DNA of 64,000 nt from Dipteronia dyeriana (GCA_032871835.1 CM065297.1:22741598-22805597); one strand, 5' to 3'. Positions 34,750-46,496 are shown, counted from the first letter of the stretch. Notes: generated by a model from the sequence alone, not told the origin. Numbers and translations are program-made.

Positions 34750-36353
34750 ATAAAACAAGAGCCGTGACGGCCACGTACGCATTAATGATCAAATTCCCAA
34801 CAGAACAAGGGGTTGGGATAGTCAAGGGATTCCAAGAGATGGCCCGAAGAGCAAACCTGTCGGTATACAGAGACAAGCATGATGCCGAACAAGTGTGCAC
34901 CATAATGCAGCCAAATGAGAATGAAGAATCCTTATCATTCAAACTAGATCCAAGGGAGGGCTCGAATGAATATAAGACAGAAGTGGCCGAAATACTACTC
35001 GAAGAAGACAAACCAGACAGGAAAGTGAAGATCAGAGCAAACTTGGAAGAAAAAATCAAGCGAGAATTGGCCAATTTGCTCATAGAATACAAAGATGTAT
35101 TCGCCTGGAGTCATGAAGATATGATCGGAATAGATGCTCGAATAATATCCCATCACCTCGCAGTAAGCCCGAATGCCAAACCGGTAGTACAAAAGAGAAG
35201 ATCGTTCAATCCTGAAAGAAGTCAAGCAATCAAACAGGAGGTGGAAAAGCTACTAGTGACGGGATCAATCAGAGAAGTCAGCTACCCCCAATGGGTGGCA
35301 AACGTAGTCCTCGTCCAGAAGTAAAATGGACAATTGAGGATGTGCGTAGATTTCAAGGATCTAAACAAGGCGTGTCCGAAGGATAGCTTCTCACTCCCAA
35401 GAATAGATCAGCTGGTGGATGCCACAGCAGGTCATGAACTGCTCAGCTTCATGGATGCTTACTCGGGATACAATCAGATCCGGATGAACAAAGCTGACGA
35501 AGAAAAAACAGCTTTCACAACGGATCAGGGTTTATATTGCTACACAGTGATGCCCTTCGGTTTAAAAAATACAGGAGCCACGTACCAAAGGTTGGTCAAC
35601 AAGATCTTCACTCGGCAAATAGGAAGGAACATGGAAGTCTACATTGATGACATGTTGACTAAAAGCGTCTCAGCAGATGACCATGTCCGCGACCTCCGAG
35701 AGACATTTGATGTATTAAGAAGGTATCAGATGAAATTAAACCCAAACAAATGTTTATTCGGAGTCCACTCGGGAAGATTTTTGGGTTTTCAAGTCCATCA
35801 AAGAGGAATCGAAGTTAATCCAGAGAAGATCCAGGCTTTGCAGCAAATGACTTCACCTAAAACATTGAAAGAGGTACAGCGCTTAACAGGGTGTTTAGCC
35901 TCCTTGGGAAGATTCATCTCAAAGGCTACAGACAGGTACGCGCCTTTCTTCAAAGTGATCAAAAAAGGAAAAGGCCTGGAGTGGAATAAAGAGTGCGAGC
36001 AGACATTCTTAAAGATAAAAGAATACTTGGGGCAAGCTCTCATCCTCTCAAAACCACAAAAAGGGGAAATACTTCAGCTGTATCTATCAATAACCGAGCT
36101 TGCAGCAAGTTCAGTCCTAGTCAGGACGGAAGATGGAGTATAAAAACCAGTGTATTATACAAGCAAGGCACTCCTACCGACCGAGACTAGATACTCACAG
36201 GTAGAGAAGATGGCCTTAGCCTTGGTTTCAACTGTAAAAAAGCTAAGACCATACTTTCAGGTTCATACGATCCAGGTTCTCACCAATTGCCCATTAAGAC
36301 AAATCTTACAAAAACCATAGATATCAGGAAGACTTACTAAATGGGCAATCTAG
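34713..36353 (+). pseudogene. Reverse transcriptase and RNase H of D, broken
   Basis: RT blocks in order: KRRSFNPERSQAIKQEVEKL, PQWVANVVLVQK, VDFKDLNKACPKDSF, MDAYSGYNQIRMNKADEEK, PFGLKNTGATYQRLV and the catalytic YIDDM at 35640-35654. Connection and RNase H follow (LYLSITELAASSVL, YYTSKALLPTETRYSQ). In the RNase H block VLTNCPLRQIL the Asp seen in A (VLTDCP) is Asn. Stops: 35322-35324 (TAA), 36141-36143 (TAA), about 36317 (TAG) and 36351-36353 (TAG). The frame is otherwise continuous. Confidence 0.88.
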
Positions 36354-38204
36354 TTGAGTGAATTCGATATATATTATGTCCCCAGAACTTCCCTCAAAGG
36401 ACAAGCAGTGGCAGACTTCATAGCCGAGTTCACAGAACCGAACCTGGAAGCAAAAAAATTGTTGGATAGAAGTTTCCAATGGAAATTATATGTTGATGGT
36501 TCTTCGAATACTCATGGCAGCGGGGCAGGGATCGTAGTTCGTACCCCAGAAGGAGATGATGTTGAATGTGTCATGAGATTTGATTTCAAAGCAACCAATA
36601 ATCAGACTGAATATGAGGCATTGTTAGCTGGACTCAGAGTCTGCATAGCTCTTGGGGCAGACGAAGTGGAGATATTTAGCGATTCACAGGTAGTTGTCAA
36701 CCAGGTTATGGATGAATACCAGGCTAAAGATGAAGGAATGGTTGCCTATCGTGACATCGCAAAACAGCTCTTCCAAAAATTTAAAGAATACAAGATCGCT
36801 CAGATCCCCAGAGAAAAAAATGAAAAGGCAGACGCTTTATCTAAATTAGCGTCAGCAACAACCTCGATCAGACCAAAAACCATTCCAATTGCACATCTCC
36901 TTAAACCAAGTACGGCTGAACTTAAGCATTTGGAAATTTCAGAAATCCGAACACCGCAAGACAGTTGGATGGTCCAGCTGAGAAGGTTCCTGGAAGAAGG
37001 CATACTCTCGGAAGATCCGATATTAGCAAAGCGCATCAGGTATCGATCGGCTAGGTACACCATGATCGGAGGAGAATTATACAGAAGAGGGTTTTCTCGA
37101 GCTCTCCAGAGATGTATACCAGAAGAAGATGCACATCGAGTACTTCAAGAGATCCACGGAGGATTTTGCGGGAACCACACTGGGGGTAGGAGTCTAGCGC
37201 ATAAGGTACTCAGGCAAGGCTATTATTGGCCTACACTTTTCTCAGATGCACAACAATGGTCGGAAAGTTGCAATACCTGTCAAAGAATTGCCAACGATAT
37301 CCGACAACCCCCAGAAAAGCTCAGAAATCTCATTGCCCCGTGGCCATTCGCCATGTGGGGCCTAGACCTGATCGGGCCAATGCCAGCTGGAACAGGGGGT
37401 GGAGCGAAGCACGCCATAACAGCTGTCGATTATTTCACAAAATGGGTCGAAGCTGAAGCGTTGGTGCATATCACGGAAGCCAACACCACGAATTTTGTAA
37501 AGAAAAACATACTTTACAGGTTTGGAATTTCGGACACTATAAGCACCGACAATGGCACTCAGTTCGATAACCAAAGGTTTAGACAATTATGCGAGAAGTA
37601 TCATATTGCCAACTACTATGCAACACCAGCTCATCCACAAACAAACGGGCAAGTAGAAGCAGTAAATAAAATTATCAAGCACACAATCAAAGCAAAATTA
37701 GATGACAAAAAAGGAAGCTGGGTTGAAATGATTCCTGAAGTATTGTGGGCATATCGGACGACAGCAAGGACTTCAACTGGAGAAACTCTGTTCAGCCTAG
37801 CATTCAGAACAAAAGTTGTCATCCCCATAGAAACATCGTATGCGTCCCCCCGGGTCAGGCTATACGATGAAGGAAAAAACATTGATACACTGCTACAAAG
37901 TTTGGATGAGCTAGAAGAAAAAAGGGAAAATTCCCGAATAAGAAATGCAGCTTATCAACAAAGAGTGGCACGCCACTACAACTCTTGTGTTCGGATCAGG
38001 AAATTTCAGTTAGGAGACCTGGTGCTCCGGAAGGTGTCACTAAACACAAATAATAGAGCCGCGGGATCCCTGGCTGACAAATGGGAAGGTCCATACAAGA
38101 TCGAGGGGATAGCTGGCCATGGAGCTTATTGGATTGCTCGACCCAATGGAGGGGTGTTACCCCGACCGTGAAATGCCCAATATCTGAAGATTTTCTATCC
38201 TTAA
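36354..38204 (+). pseudogene. Archaeal-type RNase H and integrase of D
   Basis: The longest open frame in the retrotransposons (605 codons, 36354-38171), but it is only the 3' part of gag-pol. Second RNase H: YVDGSSNTHGSGAG, EYEALLAGLRV, FSDSQVVVNQV, EKADALSKLAS; catalytic Asp, Glu and Asp are present. Integrase: zinc finger HGGFCGNHTGG...CNTCQ (H2C2), then the DDE core with VDYFTKWVEAEAL, TDNGTQFDN and GQVEAVNK, all three acidic residues kept. C-terminal GDLVLRKV and WEGPYKIEGIAGHGAY. TGA at 38169-38171 replaces a codon that is TGC in A. The natural end is FYP-TAA at 38204. Confidence 0.9.
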
Positions 38205-38770
38205 AATATATATTTATATTAAACATTCTATTCTTTTTCTAGTCAAGAAAATATTAGTCAGAATAAATACTAAAACTGTAATATTAATCTTTGTTGATTT
38301 TTCGCAGTAATAAATAAAACTAGGAATTTCCAAAAGGAAAACACCTAGCTCGAGATCTCCAAAAAGCATACGACAGTATTAAATAGAAGAGCATGATAAT
38401 AAGAACATGCAAATAGAATTCTCGGGACCATCAAATCCCGAAAGGGCGGAGAAGCTCGTAGGAGCATGCCAGCCGAGCAGGGTCAAAATGATCTTCGTAA
38501 AAAGGCAAACCCGGTGCACCAAACTGGAAAAATGCTCGGGACGCTATCGGGAGAAATTCTGGTGAAATGTGTAGCTGTGTTGAAGCAACTTTTAAAAAAA
38601 GAGCTCAACGATGCGGCAAACCCTTGCACATAAAAACTAGGGAGACGTCCTTAGTATTGCGTAAGGACTCGAACGCATAATCATGGTGAGCCTTGATATA
38701 ACGTTCGGGTAGCAACCGGGTATGAAACATAAGTGAAAACTTTCCTGTTTCAAGATGATTCGGTTAATAA
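38205..38770. other. Spacer after pol in D
   Basis: Non-coding, matching 15221-15765 of A in blocks (CTCGGGACCATCAAATCCCG, CGGCAAACCCTTGCA). No gene. Confidence 0.7.
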
Positions 38771-38777
38771 TAAAGAA

Positions 38778-39009
38778 GTCAGTTTAATAAGATACTTGGC
38801 AATTGAAGTTACTCGGGTAACAACCGGTTTAATAAGATACTCGGTTAAGTTATCCGACCACCAGCCAGTTTAATAAGATACTCGGTTAAGTTACCCGACC
38901 ACCAGCCAGTTTAATAAGATACTTGGCAATTGAAGTTACTCGGGTAACAACCGGTTTAATAAGATACTCGGTTAAGATATCCGACCATCAGCCAGTTTAA
39001 TACAACCTT
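38778..39009 (+). repeat. Minisatellite in D, TTTAATAAGATACT unit
   Basis: Six copies of CCAGTTTAATAAGATACTTGG-like cores (the last truncated), alternating between two linker types: GGCAATTGAAGTTACTCGGG and CGGTTAAGTTACCCGACCAC. Same core as in A (15770-16155), with different copy number and linkers. Confidence 0.85.
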
Positions 39010-39158
39010 CAGCAACAAAAATAAAGACAAACCATTCAAACTCAGAAAATCGTATTCTATTGCTCTTAAAAATGATGGTTACAGTTCAAAGGAATGATTC
39101 TTTACACAAGCAAAAAAAAAATAAAGAATCTATCAAAATCTCCTACAAATTTACAAAA

Positions 39159-40013
39159 TCAAGGTTGTGAGGATTTCGAGTCTTTGCCAATACTCGGGTC
39201 TGACAACATCTCGTATTCACGAAACAGGCTCTCATTAGACGGCCAAGTGAAGTCATCAACAATGTCGTCCCTCCACTGGCTGTAATCATTACCCGGGATT
39301 GGCCCGACATCCGGGATTACACCCTCGACAGACTCTCGACTTGCGTAAAAGGTCGAGAGAGAGTGCTCGGACGGAATCTCTAAATGCATAGGATGGGGCT
39401 CCTTGCCTTGACTACGGTAGTAGGCTCTCCATTCCTTCATCTGAATCTGAAGAGATTCCAAGGACCGGTCCACATGGTGTTTGATTGACAGCTTCCAGTT
39501 AGCACGGGCTTTCTAGGTTGCCCTACTCTTCAATTTGAAGAATTCGTTGGCCGAAACTAGCCCACGTTGAAATTCCCAAAGAAGTAGGGCATCGTAAGCA
39601 GGGGATCTTTTAAAACGATCCACCCCTTGAACTTCCAGCTCCAGCCTGGCCTCTTGGGAAAGTGATTCAACTGTCAGCACTTGGCGCTCCGAATCTTCGA
39701 TTTTTTGGACATACGCGGACTTCGCCTGCTCCGCCTCCTGCTCGGCCTTGAGCATAGACTCTTCAGTAGAAGAAAGAAGGTTTTGAAGCGAAGCAACCTT
39801 CTCCTCTGCCAAAGATGTCTTGTCTTCAGCTTCAACCAGCTTTGCCAGGCAATTGTTGGTAAATATCTGCGCCGAACCAACGTCTTGCTGGTAAGCCTGC
39901 TCAGCTCGAGCAGGACCCTCCTCACTCGCCTTTAGCTGAGCCTCCAGACGTTTTATCCGATCAGCCTGACATTACTGCGTCTGAACAAGCTCAGCAAATT
40001 CGCCCACCATCTG

Positions 40014-40049
<36 letters not shown>

Positions 40050-42193
40050 TTAGAAATCCAACGAAGGCAAAATAGTAAAGGAGTCAGAATTAGCTACTTA
40101 CATAAGATGCGCCGTTGAAAACGTTTTGGAGACGTTCAGGCAGTGAACCATCTCTAAAACCGCTTCAGCGGTCTTCCCCGATATATGCCCAACCAGAGGA
40201 CATCTCCTGGAGCATATCTTTCGGAGAAAGGGATAAGGGAACCCCCGAGGGTTGAGTTCCCAGATTTCCAGACTCGGGGACAGGAGAAGCTCTATTTGGC
40301 TCTAGGGATGGAGAGGAAACCCCCGAAGGTTCAGCCCCCATATCTCCAACCTCGGGGGTAAATGAAGTCCTACTTGGACCTGAAGTGACATCTACCGATA
40401 CTCTGGCACCTACACTAGGGGCTATCTCATCCGCAACATCTTCGTCGCTGGAGTCGATGAAAGTGACTACCCGAGGAACTTTGAGAAGACGATGAGGTGA
40501 ACTAACCGCCTTTTGCTTCTCACCCCGAGAACGGTGGAAGAGATCAGCAGCAGGATCTTCCAGCAAATCATCCTGAAAAGACTCAAAAAGCTCGGCAATG
40601 AAAGGCATTTGATCTGACAAGACGCTACCACCATCGCCAGCTTCAAACAGTCCAACAGGCTCTCCACTTGAACTCTCCTACTGCCTCTCCCTATTTTCAG
40701 GCAGTTGTGTCACGGTCGGCTCGCCTTGGCCACTTGAACCAGCGAGATCCTGAGCAGAAGACTGAGCCCCGATCAACGCAGTCGGGAATTTTCTCAGCAG
40801 TATCAATTTCCTCATCAGGCTCGGGTGGAGCAATACCCTCATCGCCCTGACAGGAAGCCTCCTTCCTGCTCGCTTGAAGAATTGCCTTCACCTGACGACC
40901 CTGAAAATCGCAGACAACGTCTGTATCGAACACTAAAAAAAAGAAGTAATAAGAGGGTTAGAAAAGGAAATGGAAAAAAGGAGAAACACATCAAAAAGGG
41001 TGTTGGGTTACTTACAACGCCTGCGATGGCTCGAATCCTATTCAAAGAAACCGAGTTTGAGCAAGTCGTCCTCTTTGAAAAGATAGTTCTTGCTTCTCTT
41101 TGAAAAGAGTACGGATAGCAGCCTGGGCCAGCCTCTTCAACTCTGAATCGTTATAATCAATTGTTTTGTTATTCCACGCCTCAGGGGAACAGAAGAAGCG
41201 GGGAACATTCAGCACCATTCGAGAATCCCCAAATCGAACAGTGACGTCCAGCCCGAGAGCCCCTCCAGTAAAAAACCAACTGTTCTTCCAGAACTTGTTA
41301 GATGTGGGGAATCCCCATATAAAGCCCTTCTTTTTTGGGTCATCAGAAGCCTCGACCCCCCGAATCGCCTTCACTTCTTTAGGGATCCAACTGTCCGAAG
41401 GAGTAGACGCAAGAAAGTAGGTCCCCGTTTTACTAACCTGCCTCAGCGTAAAGAAATGTCTGATTTCATTCGGGGAAGACGGTGAAAGGTTCATTCGGCT
41501 GAACATGTGCCACATGCACATCAAGACTTTGTAACTATTCGGGGCCAACTGAGCTGGGGCTATCCCTGCTTCAGCTAAAAACCGAGCAATCAAAGGCTAA
41601 AAGGGAAGTGTGACGCCGCAGCAAAGCATCGATCCGTAAATCGCGACCATCCCCTCAGGAGGATTCCATACGGCTCTACTCCTCCCAGGAACCAAAGTGA
41701 CTGAGTCGGGCAAATCAAATCGGGATCGGTATTTCTCTATCTCAGCTGACCCGACCACATTCGGCTCAATATCAAATCCAATCGGGCGAGTGTCAGAAAA
41801 CGAAAGGCGAGACGCCCTGTGTACATTAGCGTCCCCCTCATTAACAGTTTGTTCCCCAGTCTTAACATTGCTCAAGCCGTGCTTGTATACCTTGCTTGTG
41901 CTTTGTTGTTTACCCATCCTTCGAGAAGATACCCTGTGATCAGAAATGTCAGAATCAGAACTAGATGAAAAACTCGATACGGGGCTGAAAGTGACGTCAG
42001 GGTAAAGCCCATAATCATCGACCTCTAAAAATGGAGGTTCATCTATTGGGATATCCCCCAGTAATCGTCTAATGCAAGATACTAACTGGAAATCCCCACG
42101 CTCTAATGCATCAAAAACAATTTTAAAGAGACGATGACGGGAAGATAGCCCCATTGAAACTAACCTTGAATTGAACTGATGCAAGATCTTCAA
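39159..42193 (-). pseudogene. Antisense extra gene of D (spliced)
   Basis: Opposite strand to pol. Exon 1 about 42193-41016, exon 2 40932-40102, exon 3 40010-39159, ending TGA. Introns 41015-40933 (83 nt, GTAAGT donor) and 40101-40011 (91 nt, GTAAGT donor, containing a (TA)n tract); the same positions are used in A. Exon 1 carries a PF04195-like domain (FLAEAGIAPAQLAPNSYK, then DDPKKKGFIWG). Exon 2 is acidic and Ser/Pro-rich, with a duplicated segment (EPSGVSSPSLEPN, then TQPSGVPLSLSP). Exon 3 is a long coiled coil (TSLAEEKVASLQNLLSSTEE and on) with a conserved tail. Breaks: TAG at 41597-41599 where A has CAG, a frameshift near 41100, another near 40690, and stops near 40165 and 39970. The start is uncertain: 42193 is TTG, and ATG lies at about 42154. 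Function unknown. Confidence 0.78.
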
Positions 42194-42622
42194 AGCGGAG
42201 AGTCGCGAACTTCTGAATGAAGAAATTTGAGTTTAAAGAAATTTCTGCTGGATTTTTTAGAATAAACCAACAGTCGTTCAATGAAGGATTTAAAGGCGAG
42301 ATGGCACGAAACCCTAGGGTTTCAAAGCGGGAAAAAGTTATGACGAAACCAGATGACGTTGGCAGCGTTTGGATAAACGTAAAAGTCACTTCTCATAAAC
42401 TATATTGAAAAACGAAGAGACAAGGGACACGTGTCAAGACAAGAAGTAGCCCTCAACCGTCAAAACTTTGAAACGTCGCTATCGTTTAAGATCTTGCGTG
42501 ACAAAGCAAATCGAAATTACAGAGTCACCATTAAAATACATCATTATGGCAAGACGGTTTTTCTGACGAAAGGAATTCAAAACGATTAAAATATTCTTGC
42601 CCAAAAAAAAGTCTTCTCGGCA

Positions 42623-42642
42623 AAAATATTTTAAGGGGGTAT
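42623..42642 (+). other. Polypurine tract of D
   Basis: AAAATATTTTAAGGGGGTAT directly before the 3' LTR. Same as in A but for the last base. Confidence 0.75.
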
Positions 42643-43490
42643 TGTTGTATGTAAATTTTACCAATCATACACATCATTGACAGGAAGGAAAAAATAGCCG
42701 GGTGTATGCTTAGATGGACATCCGGGAAATATCCAACAAGGCATCATTAAAGAGGAGCAAGCCCGAGTAAGCATATACCGAATAAAGACCTACTCAGGAC
42801 TGGCTAAAACAACGCATTCACTCGGGCTCAAACGGCACTACTCGGGACCATCAGGTATCAATCTTACTCGGGAGTAAATACAACCCGAATAAGAATTTAT
42901 CGTACGGGTTAAGTCATTAAATACGCGAAGATATTCTTCATGAAGGAATCCCAAATAATGGACCTTTGAGTTAGAAGAGTCCCCCAATCAGGAAACAACT
43001 TGATTCCTTTTCGAAGACTACATTCTTATAAGGAAACAAGACAAATTGAACTACGCTACTAGAATCTCACTCAATTTCCATAAGAGACTCCGAAACAGGA
43101 AAGAAGACAAATCAACCTCAAGCAAGTAACCAAATCATAATTAAATACAAATATCTTGCATTACTTGTACAAATCAGATTAGGGTTCTATAAGCATATAA
43201 ATAGACCCATAATCTGGCTCGAAAAGATATAGACAATATAGCATACAGTAATCACAAAAAAATACAGAGAGAAAAAGAGAGATCGAGAGTTTGTAAAAAC
43301 ATCTTATTCTCTTAGTGGATTTTGGCCTGGTTGATCTTTCAACCACCCGTGGATGTTTCTCCGACCATCGGAGTTTTACCACGTAAACCTTGTCTTTTTT
43401 ACTCTCTCTGTATCTCTTTCTCTTTGAATCAATAGCCAAAATCCAGTCCTTGTTGGCTTTTCTGGCATAATTCAGAAAACGACGTCAACA
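42643..43490 (+). repeat. 3' LTR of retrotransposon D
   Basis: 848 bp, the partner of 31676-32503. TATAAATAG at 43196-43204, twin hairpins at 43329-43344 and 43359-43373. It contains the extra 20-bp CTCGGG-type unit. Confidence 0.95.
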
Positions 43491-44290
43491 AGATCCAAGC
43501 TAGCTCGAAGCTTATCCTCGTTGCTTCCTGATTCAAAATGTTGGACCCTAAAGGACGTCAATTTGTGCTCAATGGGAAGAACTGCTTTAACCCCGAAGGC
43601 TAGAGAATAAGGCGTTTCCCCTGTGGCTATTCTTCTCGTGGTACGGTAAGCCCGGAGGACCTCGAGAAGCTCATCCGCCTTTCTTCTGTTGTAGCTTCTT
43701 CTTTAACAGTCTCTTAATGGTTTTATTTGTGGATTCCACCAAACCATTGGTCTGAGGGTGGGAAACTGAAGCAAATCTAAGGTCGACTCCCAAGCCCTCG
43801 CAGAAATTCTTTAACAGGGCGTTGTCAAATTGCTTGCCGAGGTCGGCTACAATGACTAGAGGGGTCCCGAACCTGCAAACTACATTGTTCTTAATGAATA
43901 TTGTTGTGCTTTCTTTCGATATCTGGGATAGTGGTTCAGTTTCGACCCATCTTATGAAATAGTCAATTGTCACGATAACATGCTTAGCTTAACCAGGAGC
44001 AGTAGGAAGTGGTCCGATCAAGTCGACTCCCCACATAGCAAAGGGGTATGGTGAGCTAAGGGATGACAAGCGCTCTGGCGGGAGGTGACTCAAGTTCGCG
44101 GTCTTCTGGCATGCTTCGCATGATCGTACTAAGCTCTTTGCATCTTGATGGATGGTTGGCCAATAGTACCCCATGCGGAGCACTTGGTATGCCAGAGCCT
44201 CCCCTCCAGTGTGGTTCCCGCATTCCCCAGAGTGGACCTCTCTCAATGCCCATTTGGCAACATCTCTCGCTAGCGAGAAGCATTTCTAGC
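43491..44290 (-). pseudogene. Integrase of retrotransposon C, truncated
   Basis: Read on the minus strand from about 44283 down to 43491. H2C2 zinc finger HSGECGNHTGGEALAYQVL...CEACQK (44246-43989), TAA at 43991-43989, then in the same frame VTIDYFIRWVETEPL (catalytic Asp), VADLGKQFDN (second Asp kept, the usual Asn replaced by Leu) and HPQTNGLVESTNKTI (Glu). A frame break near 43671 leads to TGETPYSLAFGVKAVLPIE. The gene is then cut by D at 43495 and resumes at 31675. Upstream parts are missing past 44290. Confidence 0.85.
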
Positions 44291-44465
44291 TAACCCGAGT
44301 GGTGCGAATCGCCATCAAAGTACCACGTCAACCCCATTTAAAACGCTTGAAACACAATAAGGCATATGTGGAACAATCACGGCCCTTCGAGGCATGTGTT
44401 CCCCACTAGCCCGATTCAAACCAGCGGTGAGGATCTGCTGGCCATCTTTGGCCTTCGGAACCATG

Positions 44466-44970
44466 ATCCTCACCTACCAGCACTAGCGCCAGATCATCAA
44501 AAGAACCTGGGTGGCACCATCATGCCCCTTTCCGAGGTGTCATCTGGCACTTGGCCCAAGAGGGACGGTGAGGATTAAACCCAGCTCTTCCTACCTAAAG
44601 GGAGATCCTCACTTACCCACATGAGACCACCTTGTAATACCCCCGCACCAGCACCAGATCATCAAAAGATCCTGGGTGGCACTATCATGGTCCTTCCTGA
44701 GGTGTCATCTGGTACTCGGCCCAAGAGGGACAGTGAGGATTAAACCCAGCTCTTCCTACCTAAAGGGAGATCCTCACCTACCCACATGAGACCACCCTGT
44801 AATACCCCTGCACCAGCGTCAGATCATCAAAAGAACCTAGGTGGCACAATCATGGCCCTTCCCGAGGTGTCATCTGGCACTCGGCCCAAAAGGGACGGTG
44901 AGGATTAAACCCAGCTCTTCCTATCTAAAGGGAGATCTTCACCTACCCACATGAGACCACCCTGTAATAT
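44466..44970 (+). repeat. Three 165-bp tandem repeats
   Basis: AGATCATCAAAAG occurs at 44491, 44656 and 44821, so the period is exactly 165 bp, with about 90-95% identity by eye. Each unit contains GTGAGGAT and, 29 bp later, ATCCTCAC (for example 44568-44575 and 44605-44612; the third copy has ATCTTCAC), an inverted repeat. A diverged partial copy may precede the array (44390-44480). It is GC-richer than the spacer on the right. Origin unknown: it adjoins the broken end of element C but resembles nothing in A or D. Confidence 0.85.
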
Positions 44971-45795
44971 AATGAATTTATGTTCTAATGTGTTATTGTT
45001 AACTCTAATTATATAAATAGCGTGTTTTTTTTCTCACCAAATACCTTAAAAGTTAGTTTCATTATATTACTATAATCTTTATGATAAACTTGGTATAATG
45101 TACGAGTATTATTATTTTAAATATTCATTTTTATGGAGTTATTCATATTACTTAATCTGATTAAATATTTTTCAAGATTCGCTTCATCGGCATGCATGTA
45201 TGATTATGGGTATTACTTGTTTACAATTTTCTCATGTGAAATAGAACATTTTTAACATTTTTTTTTAATCTATTCTCGTAAGATGATACACATTGGCTTA
45301 CAACAACGAAATGTTAATCCCTCGACTTTATTTATAAAGTTTCTATTCTTTAGTATTTGAATTCTAAAAATATGGGGTTGGATGAAACCTAGACAAATGT
45401 CTCTACCTCGATTTAAGAATTCCACGAATCTACTCAACCTTCTTAGAAACAAGGATGAATACGTGTACAAAGATCTGTATATCTTAAACGGAGACATGTG
45501 ATTTTTAATACTTCTCCTCATATGTGAACCCAATCTAGCTTTGATGTATAATTTTTTTTTCATGTGTGGGTGTGATCTCTAACACTTACCTTCAGATATG
45601 ATCACTAGTTATCTTTGATTGATCACCCTTCTTTTTTATTTATTTTGAGTTTTCGTTTGGTAGAGTTTGGTCTTCGACGTTGATGGGAGAAGTAATTTAT
45701 ATATTTGTGAATAATTGTATCTCAAAAAACCAGTCTATTGAGTCCCAATCTCCTTTCAAATTATCTATATATCTCCTTTCAAATTATCTATATAT

Positions 45796-45831
<36 letters not shown>

Positions 45832-46496
45832 AAAAAAAAACATATCAATTGTTTTATATTATATCATCTACCGCATCATCTCATAATTTATATAGTAAGA
45901 ACAATCCACTTATTAAATGGTTAATATTTTGTATCGTATGGTATTACTCTGGACATTGGAAATCTAAATAATTTTACTTGAAAAAAGTTTAATTAAAATG
46001 ATTTTGTATTCAGTGACCTTCAAGGTTGAGGATTTTTTTTAATAAAAAAATCGTTGGGAAAAAAAAAAGAATCATGATATATCCACATCTAATTATTTGC
46101 ATTTAAATTCGGATTGGGCTCGCTTAGACTACATGAGATCTTCTATTCGTGCATAGCCCATTAGGAGAAAGTCCTGCGATTTGTAACAACGTAAATATAT
46201 AAATATCAGCCGGGATAAATATCACCAGATTAAACTTGACCTTTGAAACTAGCACTATATTAATAAGGGTAGTGTTAGGGTACAAATTAACACTATCCTA
46301 TTTATAATATTTATTTAAATAGAATCAAAGTATGTGGTGAGATCTAAATATCATTATTTATTCTTTTACCTTCTTTTTAAGTTTCTCTCATTTTTTTTCC
46401 AATACCTCCATAAATAGAGGTGGAGGTCGAACAAACCTCCACCGCCAACGAAGGTCGAACTTCGTCCTCCAATGAAGGTTGAAAGGAACTCAACCT

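Larger units (their letters stand above)
31676..43490 (+). mobile_element. Retrotransposon D: Tat-type Ty3/gypsy element
   Basis: An 11.8-kb element with LTRs of 828 and 848 bp (TGTTGTATG...GTCAACA). The target duplication AGATC is perfect (31671-31675 and 43491-43495). It is inserted in pol of element C. Organisation as in A: gag, protease, RT, RNase H, archaeal-type RNase H, integrase, minisatellite, antisense gene, polypurine tract, LTR. Its LTRs differ by roughly 20 substitutions by my count, plus one 20-bp indel. It is better preserved than A but still has about nine stops and one frameshift in gag-pol. It is a sister of A: the coding parts are close, while the LTRs are similar mainly in the promoter and hairpin blocks. 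Confidence 0.95.
26188..44290 (-). mobile_element. Retrotransposon C: minus-strand Tat-type element, split and 5'-truncated
   Basis: A Ty3/gypsy element lying backwards in B's 3' LTR. Along the plus strand it shows its 3' LTR (26188-27359), the complement of its polypurine tract, its antisense gene (27772-30283, plus strand), a spacer, the end of pol (31376-31675), then retrotransposon D, then integrase (43491-44283). The 5' LTR, gag, protease, RT and RNase H are absent. Sequence past 44290 no longer resembles a gypsy element. The pol frame reads straight across the D insertion once one copy of the 5-bp duplication is removed. Confidence 0.8.

Noticed and set aside
34345..38204. D as an intact, active retrotransposon
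   Set aside because: The 605-codon frame is impressive, but gag and RT carry several stops and one frameshift, and the end of pol has a TGA.
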